Source: an uncultured Eubacteriales bacterium (GTDB lineage: Bacteria; Bacillota; Clostridia; Oscillospirales; Oscillospiraceae). Taken from it: a DNA stretch of 46,288 bases. Location of the stretch: positions 1 through 46,288 of the forward strand of contig URKW01000005.1 of assembly GCA_900548615.1 (NCBI GenBank). The letters run 5' to 3'. Shown piece by piece: positions 39,249 to 46,288 of the stretch. A program made the translations under genes and the position numbers. The notes beneath the pieces were generated by a model that saw nothing but the letters and a program-made list of their open reading frames with translations, was not told where the DNA came from and ran no database searches. The first letter of the stretch is position 1. Every line of letters begins with the position of its first letter.

Positions 39249-39261
39249 CGCCGCCTGACGG

Positions 39262-39381
39262 CAAATGCCTCCCTCTGTGAGGGAGGTGTCGAGCGCAAGC
39301 GAGACGGAGGGAGAGAATTTAAGTCTTTTATTCTCTCCCCCAGTCGACTTCGGCGACAGCCCCCTCCCAGAGGGGGCCTTA
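39262..39381. repeat. Multi-hairpin dispersed-type repeat
   Basis: Successive hairpins: CCTCCCTC/GAGGGAGG, GGGAGAGAA/TTCTCTCCC (39310-39340), GTCG/CGAC and CCCCCTC/GAGGGGG. It lies between the small basic protein and scaffold and is typical of Oscillospirales dispersed repeats. Confidence 0.6.
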
Positions 39382-39468
39382 TGGGTGCGGATCACCGCAC
39401 TGACATTTCGCTTGGCCCCGGCGGAAAAGGGGCGCTTTCGCACCGAGAGCGGAAACATGGAGGAACAC

Positions 39469-40389
39469 ATGAGTTTGACACAGGAAGAATTCGCCCGCGC
39501 CTTTGGCGTGGAAGACGATATGCCCGCAGCGGACGCAGACACTGACACCGGAAACACCGGCACAGAGCAGAACGTGCAGGAGCCGGAGAGTGCTCCCGCA
39601 CCCGATGGAAACGGTGCAGGCGGCGCGGAGAGCGATCCCGCCCCGGCGGAAGATACCGTGCAGGAGCAGGACGCGGAGACACGCCGCCGTCAGGCCTACG
39701 GCCGGAGGCAGCGGGAAAGGGAAGCCAAGCAGCAGGCGGCGGAGGCCGCCGCGCAGGCCCGTGTGGATCGTATCTACGCGGACATGTTCCACGGCCAGAA
39801 CAACCCCTACACCGGACAGCCGATCCGCAGCGAAGCAGACTACCGGGCCTATCAGGAGGCTGACCGGCAGGCCCGGCGCACGGCGCAGCTGCAAAGCGCC
39901 GGCATTGACCCGGAAACCGTGCGCGGCATGGTGGACGAAGCGGTACGACCCCTGCGGCAGCAAATGCAGCGGCAGGAGCTTGCCTCCATTCGGGAACAGG
40001 CCAAGGCCGTAAACGACCGGGCACAGGAGACCATCCGGCAGGGCGTGGAAAGCGTCCGGCAGCTGTACGGTGCGGAGGTGGGCAGTCTGGAGGACATTGC
40101 CGCCATGCCCACAGGGCCGCAGTTCAACGCCTACGTCCAGAAGGGACTGAGCATCGAGGAGGCCTATTATCTGGCCAACCGGAAGGATATCGACACCCGG
40201 CGGTTGGGCGCGGCCCGTCAGGCCGGGATCAACCGAGCCAATGGAAAGGGCCATCTGGCGGGAATGCCCGCTGCGGCAGGGGAGAGCCCCTATCAGCCCA
40301 CGGAGGCGGAGAAGGAGGCATATCGGGCCTTTATGCCGGACGCCACCGACGCGGAGATCGCCAAAGCCTACGGGGCGTATCGAAAGTAA
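39469..40389 (+). CDS. Capsid scaffolding protein
   Basis: Protein of 306 residues by position and composition: an acidic, Pro/Asp/Thr-rich N-terminus (about 15-75), then a long charged helix RRRQAYGRRQREREAKQQAAEAAAQARV, and a C-terminal AEKEAYRAFMPDATDAEIAKAYG. Scaffolds are assembled inside the procapsid and removed. I chose the ATG at 39469 with GGAGG 5 nt upstream; a longer frame from 39265 would read through repeat DNA. Confidence 0.8.
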   Translation: MSLTQEEFARAFGVEDDMPAADADTDTGNTGTEQNVQEPESAPAPDGNGAGGAESDPAPAEDTVQEQDAETRRRQAYGRRQREREAKQQAAEAAAQARVDRIYADMFHGQNNPYTGQPIRSEADYRAYQEADRQARRTAQLQSAGIDPETVRGMVDEAVRPLRQQMQRQELASIREQAKAVNDRAQETIRQGVESVRQLYGAEVGSLEDIAAMPTGPQFNAYVQKGLSIEEAYYLANRKDIDTRRLGAARQAGINRANGKGHLAGMPAAAGESPYQPTEAEKEAYRAFMPDATDAEIAKAYGAYRK

Positions 40390-40413
40390 TGACAAAAGTA
40401 ATGACTTTTGGCC

Positions 40414-40509
40414 TTGTCATTCCGAGCCAGTGCGCACACTGGCGTGGGAATCTATGTTCAGGTGGGAACGGATTGCCGCGTCGGCCTTGCGGCCTCCTCG
40501 CAATGACAG
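40414..40509. repeat. MITE-like repeat with TGTCATT ends
   Basis: A 96-bp non-coding insert with inverted ends TTGTCATTCCGAG (40414-40426) and CTCGCAATGACAG (to 40509). Inner parts CAGTGCGCACACTG and CCGCGTCGGCCTTGCGG fold back. Same type occurs in gut Clostridia genomes. It sits between scaffold and decoration genes. Confidence 0.65.
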
Positions 40510-40538
40510 GAACGATTTGAAAGGAGCTGAAAAGCAGC

Positions 40539-40928
40539 ATGTTTGCATTGAGCAGAATGAAGGTGGGTATGACGCCCCCTATCGAGTATAAGACCGCCAC
40601 TGACAGCGAGACCTACACCGTTGGCGAGGCGCTGAAGGTGGCCAGCGGCGCGGTGACGAAATGTACCGGCGCGACAAAGCCCGCCTATGTGTGCGTGGGC
40701 CCCGTCAACGCTATAGGCGAGGTACCCTGCGTGGCAGTGCAGGACTACATGGAGTTCGAGTCCACACTGGGCGTGGCCCCGGCGGAGAGTGCCACGGTCA
40801 GCGTCGGTAACAAGCTGACCATCCACACGGACGGCGCGTCCGTCACCGCCACTACCACCAACGGCGTGGCCGAGGTGCTGGCCATCGACGGCCAGACTGT
40901 GGGCAGCCGCGTGGTGGTGCGATTCTAA
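40539..40928 (+). CDS. Capsid decoration/cement-type protein
   Basis: Protein of 129 residues, beta-rich: ATDSETYTVGEALKVASGAVTK, AYVCVGPVN, VPCVAVQDYMEFESTL. This resembles small phage head decoration proteins and sits directly before the capsid gene. AAAGGAG is 13 nt before the ATG; an internal ATG at 40557 is possible. Confidence 0.7.
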   Translation: MFALSRMKVGMTPPIEYKTATDSETYTVGEALKVASGAVTKCTGATKPAYVCVGPVNAIGEVPCVAVQDYMEFESTLGVAPAESATVSVGNKLTIHTDGASVTATTTNGVAEVLAIDGQTVGSRVVVRF

Positions 40929-40946
40929 GAAAGGAGAAAATGAGAC

Positions 40947-41960
40947 ATGAGTGGTTATTGTACCGTATCCATCGGCAGCGGGCTGGTGGATTCTATCTAT
41001 GGCAACTGCCAGGTGCCCCTGAAAAGCTATCTGGAGAAGCGGGGCGAGGCCTTTGAGCGGGAGAGCCTGCTGAAGTACCTGTTCCGCATGGAGACCAGCC
41101 GTCATTGGGCCGAGCGCTACAGCGCGGAGACGGCCATGGACAGCTTTGTTCCCGTGGGGGAAGGCGGCGACTACCCCAAGACCGGATTCCAGGAGTCCTA
41201 TAAGAAGGACATTGAGAACATGACCTTCAAGAACTCCTTCGCTGTGACCCGTGAGCTGATGGAGGACGCTATGATCGGCACCATGAAGCAGCGGGCCAAT
41301 CAGCTGATCACCAGCTATGGCAGAACCCGTGAGCTGTTTGGCCGGGCGCTGTACGCCGGCGGCCTGTATGGCACCACCGTTGCCTATGGCGGCAAGAGCT
41401 TCCAGTGCGGCAGCGCCGACGGCCTGAACCTGTTCCACAAGGAGCACGTGAACAAGGTGAACGGCGCGAAGCAGTGCAATCTCTATAAGGGCGCTTTCAG
41501 TGCCACGGTGCTGGGCAAGATGGAGACCGAGATGCAGAACCGCACCGGCGACAACGGCGAGCTGCTGGCGGTGGCCCCCGACACCATCTGGATCCCCAAC
41601 GACGCGGCGCTGAAGGACAAGGTGTTCAGCGCTATCGGCGCGGACAAGGAGCCGGCATCGGCCAACAACGCCTACAACTACCAGTTTGGCCGGTGGAACG
41701 TGATCGTGGATCCGTATATGACCAAGGCGCTGAAGGATCTGGGCAAGACGGACGTGCCCTTCTTCCTGCTGGACAGCCATTTTATCCAGATGGCGGACGC
41801 CGCTATCTTCCAGGATCGTGTGAAGCTGGAGGTGCGCTCCGTTCTGGACGAAAACAACGACAACAACGTGTGGAAGGGCTTCAGTCGCTTCGGCGCGGGC
41901 TTCGTGGACTGGCGGTTCATCAGCGCGGGTAACATGAGCACCGGCACCGATCTGACCTAA
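40947..41960 (+). CDS. Major capsid protein
   Basis: Protein of 337 residues, HK97-like by position and pattern. A helical N-terminal arm (LKSYLEKRGEAFERESLLKYLF) is followed by FKNSFAVTRELMEDAMIGTMKQRANQLITSYGRTRE, LYAGGLYG, and the C-terminal core with WNVIVDPYM, FFLLDSHFIQMADAAIF and WKGFSRFGAGFVDWRF. AAAGGAG is 13 nt before the ATG. A strong terminator follows, as expected for a highly expressed gene. Confidence 0.87.
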   Translation: MSGYCTVSIGSGLVDSIYGNCQVPLKSYLEKRGEAFERESLLKYLFRMETSRHWAERYSAETAMDSFVPVGEGGDYPKTGFQESYKKDIENMTFKNSFAVTRELMEDAMIGTMKQRANQLITSYGRTRELFGRALYAGGLYGTTVAYGGKSFQCGSADGLNLFHKEHVNKVNGAKQCNLYKGAFSATVLGKMETEMQNRTGDNGELLAVAPDTIWIPNDAALKDKVFSAIGADKEPASANNAYNYQFGRWNVIVDPYMTKALKDLGKTDVPFFLLDSHFIQMADAAIFQDRVKLEVRSVLDENNDNNVWKGFSRFGAGFVDWRFISAGNMSTGTDLT

Positions 41961-41978
41961 GCTGAGAACATAGCGCGG

Positions 41979-42012
41979 AAAAAGGCCCGGTTTTCATGAC
42001 CGGGCCTTTTTT
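41979..42012 (+). terminator. Terminator after capsid gene
   Basis: A 12-bp stem AAAAAGGCCCGG / CCGGGCCTTTTT with TTTTCATGA loop, then T. Confidence 0.92.
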
Positions 42013-42036
42013 GAAGAACGGAAGGGAGGAACGCCT

Positions 42037-42696
42037 ATGACTTGGGGCGATGTAAAGCTGATTGCCTTGCAAACCATGTTCTCTAATGAAGGTGTGGTCA
42101 TTACGGTGGACGACATTAATCAGGAGTACATCAACGCCATGCCCGGCAAGGCCAACGAGGCCATGCAGCAGATCGCGGCGGTGGGGCGGCCCATCTTGAA
42201 GGACTGGCACATCAAAATCGCCGACGGCGCCGACGAAACGGTGGAGACAGACAAGCTGACGCTGCCGGCGGTGGAAAAGCGCTACAAGATCAGCCTGAGC
42301 TTCTATCTGCCCCGGTTCCGGTGCATCGACCGGGGCACGGTGATGCTGGACGATGGCAACATCTACGATGTGGCAGAGGACTGGAGCATCGAGGGAGACG
42401 ACGTGCTGGTGATCCCCGGCAATGTGACGGGGGAGTACACCGTATGGTATCGGGCCTATCCCCAGACCATCACCACCCAGACACCGGACGAGGAGACCAT
42501 CGACATGCCGCCCGACGCGGCGGCGCTGATCCCCCTGTACATCGCGGCAGAGCTCTATAAGGAGGATGAACTGGCCATGGCAACGGTGCTGCGCAACGAG
42601 TATGAGGACGGCTTGCAGAAATTGCAGGCGGCATGGCAGGCGGGCACGGTGGGTCTGCGGGCCGAACCGGCCCGGTATACGACGGGGTGGTGTTAA
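42037..42696 (+). CDS. Head-tail connector/adaptor protein
   Basis: Protein of 219 residues, N-terminal helices (MTWGDVKLIALQTMF, QEYINAMPGKANEAMQQIAA), a beta middle and C-terminal helices (AAALIPLYIAAELYKEDELAM). This arrangement is typical of gp4/gp6-like adaptors that attach below the portal. GGGAGGAA is 7 nt before the ATG. Assignment rests on position and secondary structure. Confidence 0.7.
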   Translation: MTWGDVKLIALQTMFSNEGVVITVDDINQEYINAMPGKANEAMQQIAAVGRPILKDWHIKIADGADETVETDKLTLPAVEKRYKISLSFYLPRFRCIDRGTVMLDDGNIYDVAEDWSIEGDDVLVIPGNVTGEYTVWYRAYPQTITTQTPDEETIDMPPDAAALIPLYIAAELYKEDELAMATVLRNEYEDGLQKLQAAWQAGTVGLRAEPARYTTGWC

Positions 42697-42699
42697 GCA

Positions 42700-44586
42700 A
42701 TGGCGCAATTCAATGTACCCAGCGAGACCGCCCGCAACAGCCTCGTGGTGGAGACGTTCCGGGGCGTGGATCTGAACAACAGCCCCAGCAACGTGGACAA
42801 GTCCCGCTCTCCGGCGGCGCCCAACATGATCCGGGATCAGGTGGGCAAGGTGCGCAAGCGAATGGGATATACCACCAAGCTGACGGCCCCGGAGGGCGCT
42901 GCCATCAACGGGGTGCATCATCTGCTGGAGGAGACGTTGATCCACGCGGGAGTAAAGCTCTACCGGCTGGTGAAGGCCACGGACGGGACGTGGAGCCTGG
43001 CAGAGATCGGAGCCATGGCCAACGCCCGGAGCCGCAGCTTCGTGTTCGACCAGAAGCTGTACCTGCTGGATGGCGCCACCTATCAGGTATATGACGGCGA
43101 AACACTGTCGGCGGTGGCTGACAACGCCACGGTGCCCACCATCATCATTTCCCGGCGGCCTACCGGCGGCGGGCAGGTATACGAGGGACTGAATCTGCTG
43201 GGGAAGAAATGGACGGAAAGCTTTCTGGGAACGGCGGACGCCACGGAGTACCAGCTGACCACCAAGGAACTGAGCGACGATCCCGTGACGGCAAAGGTGC
43301 TGGACGCGGAGGGTAACTGGGTGGACAAGGTGGAGAACACCGACTTCACCGTTGACCGGGAAAAGGGGATCGTGACCTTTACCACCGCGCCGGGTGAAAG
43401 TCCCGTCAAGGGACAGGACAATGTGCAGATCACCGCCAGCAAGGTGCGGGAGGACTATCTGGATGCCATCAACAAATGCACCATCGCGGCGGTATATGGC
43501 GTAGGCGGCAGCACCGACCGGGTGTTCCTCAGCGGCAACGCAGCCAAGCCGGGCATCGACTGGTACAGCAACTTCGAGGATCCCGCCTTTTTCCCGGACA
43601 CCAACTATACCAAACTGGTGCGGGACGGCGGCGAAGTGACAGGCTATGCCGTTCTGAGCAACACGCTGGCGGCTTTCATCAACGGAGCCAGCGACGAACG
43701 AAATGTGGTGGTGCGGGGCGGTACTCTGGATGAGGACGGCGACGCCCTGTTCCGGGTCAGCAATACCATGATCGGACAGGATGCCGTGGCGCCGGATACC
43801 TTCTGCCGCACCGATAAGGAGCCGCTGTTTCTTACGGAGCGGGGTGTGTTCGCTATCACGGCGGAGGAGCTGACCGGCGAGAAATACAGCCAGGAGCGCA
43901 GCTACTACATCGGCAGCGCCCTGCGTGCAGCGGCAGGAAAGCGGGAAGCGTCCGCCTGTATCTACGGTGATTTCTACGCGCTGGCGCTGGGTGGCACCAT
44001 CTACCTGCTGGACTTGCAGCAAAAGACCTATGAGCGTAACAGTCCCTACAGCAGCTATCAATACGAATGCTATTACTGGCCGGGGATTCCGGCTACGGTG
44101 CTGTTTCTGGACGGCGACGCCCTGTGCTTTGGAACGGCGGACGGGAAACTGTGCCGCTTCGGCACCAATGTGGACGACGTGACCGGCTACAACGACGACG
44201 GCGCGGCCATTGACGCCTACTGGGAGACCAGCGATTTTGACGGGAAGATCTTCTTCCACGTGAAGACCTTTACCGGCGTGGCGGTACGGCTGGCAGCGGC
44301 GATCAACACCGGCGTGGCGGTCTACGCGCAGGTGCGGGGCGTCTGGAAGCAGGTGTTCTCCAGCGGGACAAAAGCCCGGTATTTCGATGGGAGCTTCCGC
44401 TATATCGATTTCAGCAAATTCACATTTTCCACAGACCGGACGCCCCGGACGCTGTTCGGAAAAATCAAGATCAAGAAAGCGGACAAGGTGCGTTTCCGGC
44501 TGCAAAACAACGTACTGAACGAGCCCTTCGGACTGTACGCCTTCGGCTTGCAGTTCAAGGAGCCGGGCGGCAACTATAAGAGATAG
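42700..44586 (+). CDS. Tail protein, beta-propeller-like
   Basis: Protein of 628 residues, mainly beta: ETFRGVDLNNSPSNVDKSRSPAAPNMIRDQVGKVRKRMGY at the start, then repeated SFVFDQKLYLLDGATYQVYDG, RVFLSGNA, FYALALGGTIYLLDL and LCFGTADGKLCRF blades. This resembles tail needle/tubular-type proteins of short-tailed phages. It starts 3 nt after the connector stop without a strong ribosome site, so coupled translation is likely. A central insert (about 165-255) may be an Ig-like part. Confidence 0.75.
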   Translation: MAQFNVPSETARNSLVVETFRGVDLNNSPSNVDKSRSPAAPNMIRDQVGKVRKRMGYTTKLTAPEGAAINGVHHLLEETLIHAGVKLYRLVKATDGTWSLAEIGAMANARSRSFVFDQKLYLLDGATYQVYDGETLSAVADNATVPTIIISRRPTGGGQVYEGLNLLGKKWTESFLGTADATEYQLTTKELSDDPVTAKVLDAEGNWVDKVENTDFTVDREKGIVTFTTAPGESPVKGQDNVQITASKVREDYLDAINKCTIAAVYGVGGSTDRVFLSGNAAKPGIDWYSNFEDPAFFPDTNYTKLVRDGGEVTGYAVLSNTLAAFINGASDERNVVVRGGTLDEDGDALFRVSNTMIGQDAVAPDTFCRTDKEPLFLTERGVFAITAEELTGEKYSQERSYYIGSALRAAAGKREASACIYGDFYALALGGTIYLLDLQQKTYERNSPYSSYQYECYYWPGIPATVLFLDGDALCFGTADGKLCRFGTNVDDVTGYNDDGAAIDAYWETSDFDGKIFFHVKTFTGVAVRLAAAINTGVAVYAQVRGVWKQVFSSGTKARYFDGSFRYIDFSKFTFSTDRTPRTLFGKIKIKKADKVRFRLQNNVLNEPFGLYAFGLQFKEPGGNYKR

Positions 44587-44601
44587 CGAGGTGAGAAACC
44601 T

Positions 44602-46288
44602 ATGGCGATCACAGATCACAAACTGAAAGACAGCGACATTGCGTCGAAGGGTGTAGTGGCCGCGCCGACGATCCTGAACGGGACGCCGGAGGAGAACAAG
44701 AAGGTATTCGACCGGCTAATCCGAGAAGCGTTTCAGGGCGAGTATAACAGCCTGATCGACGCACTGGTGGCGCTGGGGGTCGAGCGATTGATCCAATATG
44801 GCAGTGAAAGCATGAAGCACATCCGTTTGAATGCGGACAAGCACATCGAGGTTTCAGCGGATGGCGTGAGCTGGGAGGAGGTCGCCTCCTCCGGTCATCT
44901 GATCTACAGCATGGACGGAAGTTTGTTGCCGCAGCGCAGCAGACTGAAATTTGACAACTGCGAAGTGTCGAATGACGAGACCTATACCATCGTACACGGC
45001 GTGAAGGGTGAGAAAGGCGATACGGGAGCTACCGGTGCCCAAGGCCCGCAGGGAGTTCAGGGGCAAAAGGGCGACACAGGCTATGCGATCATCCCTGAGG
45101 TGGATCAGGATACAGGTCTGATGAGCTTCCGGATAGGCGCCAGCGGCGCGGTTCCTGCGCCCGTCTACGTGCGCGGCCCGCAGGGGCCACAGGGTGTACA
45201 GGGCGCACAGGGTGCTCAGGGCGTGCAGGGCTTGCAGGGACTCAAGGGCGATCAGGGGCCGCAGGGAATACGCGGCCCACAAGGCCCGGAGGGCCCGCAG
45301 GGCTTGCAGGGCAGGCAAGGGCCAGCCGGTGTGATGGGGCCACAAGGGCCGCGCGGCGAAAAGGGCGAGACAGGCGCGGCGGGCACGGCAGGCGCGAAAG
45401 GTGAAAAAGGCGAGGCAGGAGTGCAAGGCCCGCAGGGGATTCAGGGTCCGGCGGGCAAGCAGGGCATTCAGGGGCCGACAGGGGCACAGGGGCCGCAGGG
45501 GATTCAAGGCCCCAAGGGCGACAAGGGTGATGACGGCCGCTCTCTTGAGATCAGCGACGTATACCCCACGCTGGCGGCACTGAGAACGGCATTTCCCAAC
45601 GGAGCAGATGGCGCCTATCAGGTCAGTGCCAATGGCGAGATCTATATCTGGTCGGAGTCCAACGAGGATTGGGTCAGCATCGGCGCATTGCAGGGCCCGC
45701 AGGGGCCGCAGGGCGTACAAGGCATTCAAGGCCCCCAAGGCCCGCAGGGAGAAACCGGAGAACAAGGCCCACAAGGCTTACAGGGCCCACAGGGGCCAAA
45801 GGGTGACACCGGCGAGACAGGAGCTCAGGGCCCCAAAGGAGAAAGGGGTGACACCGGAGCGACCGGCCCTCAAGGTGAGACTGGCCCACAGGGAGAGCAG
45901 GGCCCGCAGGGAATCCAAGGCCCCAAGGGTGAAAAAGGTGATACAGGGGAAACCGGGCCGCAAGGCGAGGTAGGCCCGCAGGGCCCGAAAGGGGAAAAGG
46001 GCGACACCGGAGCCACTGGCCCCAAAGGTGACACTGGGCCGCAAGGCCCCACCGGCCCCCAAGGCCCCAAGGGCGACGGGGTGGAGGTGTCCGGCAGCAA
46101 GGGTCAGTATCTGGGCTTCACCGATACCGACACGCTGGGCGCGGTGAGCCTGCCCAGTGCCAGCACCGGCAGCAAGGGCATCACTTATCTGGTGGACAGC
46201 TACGAGCGCACCGACACCGACAAGGCCGTCACCCCAAAGGCGCTGAACAGCGTGTACAAGCTGGTGGAGGACAAGGCCGACAAGTCTG
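44602..46288 (+). CDS. Collagen-like tail fibre, 3' end outside window
   Basis: At least 562 residues. The N-terminus (about 1-138) is a tail-attachment-like region. It is followed by a short G-X-Y block, a beta stretch (about 165-195), and long Gly-X-Y triplet blocks (about 195-312 and 365-497) rich in GPQGPQG and GPKGEKGDTG. A non-collagen segment LEISDVYPTLAALRTAFPNG...IYIWSE (about 315-360) divides them. After the second block (GDGVEVSGSKG) a new domain begins and the gene continues past the end. GCGAGGTGAG precedes the ATG. Likely triple-helical fibre with receptor-binding tip. Confidence 0.85.
   Translation, partial: MAITDHKLKDSDIASKGVVAAPTILNGTPEENKKVFDRLIREAFQGEYNSLIDALVALGVERLIQYGSESMKHIRLNADKHIEVSADGVSWEEVASSGHLIYSMDGSLLPQRSRLKFDNCEVSNDETYTIVHGVKGEKGDTGATGAQGPQGVQGQKGDTGYAIIPEVDQDTGLMSFRIGASGAVPAPVYVRGPQGPQGVQGAQGAQGVQGLQGLKGDQGPQGIRGPQGPEGPQGLQGRQGPAGVMGPQGPRGEKGETGAAGTAGAKGEKGEAGVQGPQGIQGPAGKQGIQGPTGAQGPQGIQGPKGDKGDDGRSLEISDVYPTLAALRTAFPNGADGAYQVSANGEIYIWSESNEDWVSIGALQGPQGPQGVQGIQGPQGPQGETGEQGPQGLQGPQGPKGDTGETGAQGPKGERGDTGATGPQGETGPQGEQGPQGIQGPKGEKGDTGETGPQGEVGPQGPKGEKGDTGATGPKGDTGPQGPTGPQGPKGDGVEVSGSKGQYLGFTDTDTLGAVSLPSASTGSKGITYLVDSYERTDTDKAVTPKALNSVYKLVEDKADKS

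Larger units (their letters stand above)
20774..46288. mobile_element. Prophage inserted in cotJC (right end not in window)
   Basis: The element begins at the cotJC junction and carries integrase, lysogeny switch, early operon, terminase, portal, scaffold, capsid, connector, tail and fibre genes in plausible order. The other boundary is outside the window. Portal, capsid and tail gene order, with no tape-measure gene seen, suggests a short-tailed phage; later genes could change this. All late genes look intact. Confidence 0.88.

Noticed and set aside
41920..44619. Very long minus-strand open frame (about 900 codons)
   Set aside because: It is a mirror of the connector and tail genes in GC-rich DNA, has no ribosome site and no recognisable protein character.
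44854..45774. Minus-strand Ala/Leu/Arg-rich frames
   Set aside because: They are complements of the Gly-X-Y repeats and extend only because those codons avoid antisense stops.

Overview
The window looks like a chromosome segment of a spore-forming, GC-rich gut Clostridia, probably Oscillospirales. This is an inference from the sporulation genes (sigG, spoVM, a sipL-type gene, spoIVA, cotJC), the LPXTG pilus operon, the bile-salt-hydrolase-family enzyme and the style of the dispersed repeats. No rRNA or tRNA gene was recognised.

Positions 1-20267 are host DNA. A pilus operon (69-9473, plus strand) holds a coiled-coil protein, signal peptidase I, a 1475-residue tip adhesin, the major pilin, a class C-like sortase, a minor pilin and a second sortase. 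It is followed by sigG (minus), a YlmC/YmxH PRC-barrel protein, rpsB and tsf with a clear promoter and terminators. Next is a spore-coat basement cluster: spoVM (only 24 codons), sipL and spoIVA. A choloylglycine-hydrolase-family enzyme and a TetR regulator on the opposite strand sit between sipL and spoIVA. A histidine kinase/response regulator pair closes the host part.

Positions 20268-20786 hold only the 3' part of cotJC. The reading frame is cut inside the conserved GGPDGEL segment, at a perfect 20-bp palindrome, and a large serine recombinase starts 30 bp away. From about 20774 to the end of the window the DNA is a prophage whose far end is not seen. It therefore appears to split a spore-coat gene, like the skin-type elements that are excised during sporulation.

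The prophage runs: serine recombinase; a type III toxin-antitoxin locus (36-nt-period ToxI RNA, terminator, ToxN); an XRE repressor and Cro-like pair with repeated palindromic operators; an early operon of small proteins with PcfK, PcfJ and DUF3102 proteins; large terminase; a hidden holin-like toxin gene on the minus strand; amidase/SPOR endolysin; an HUH-type Rep protein; small terminase; portal; scaffold; decoration protein; capsid; connector; tail protein; and a collagen-like fibre that runs off the end. No tape-measure gene is seen in this part, which fits a short-tailed phage but does not prove it. Several intergenic gaps in the prophage carry hairpin-rich dispersed-type repeats.
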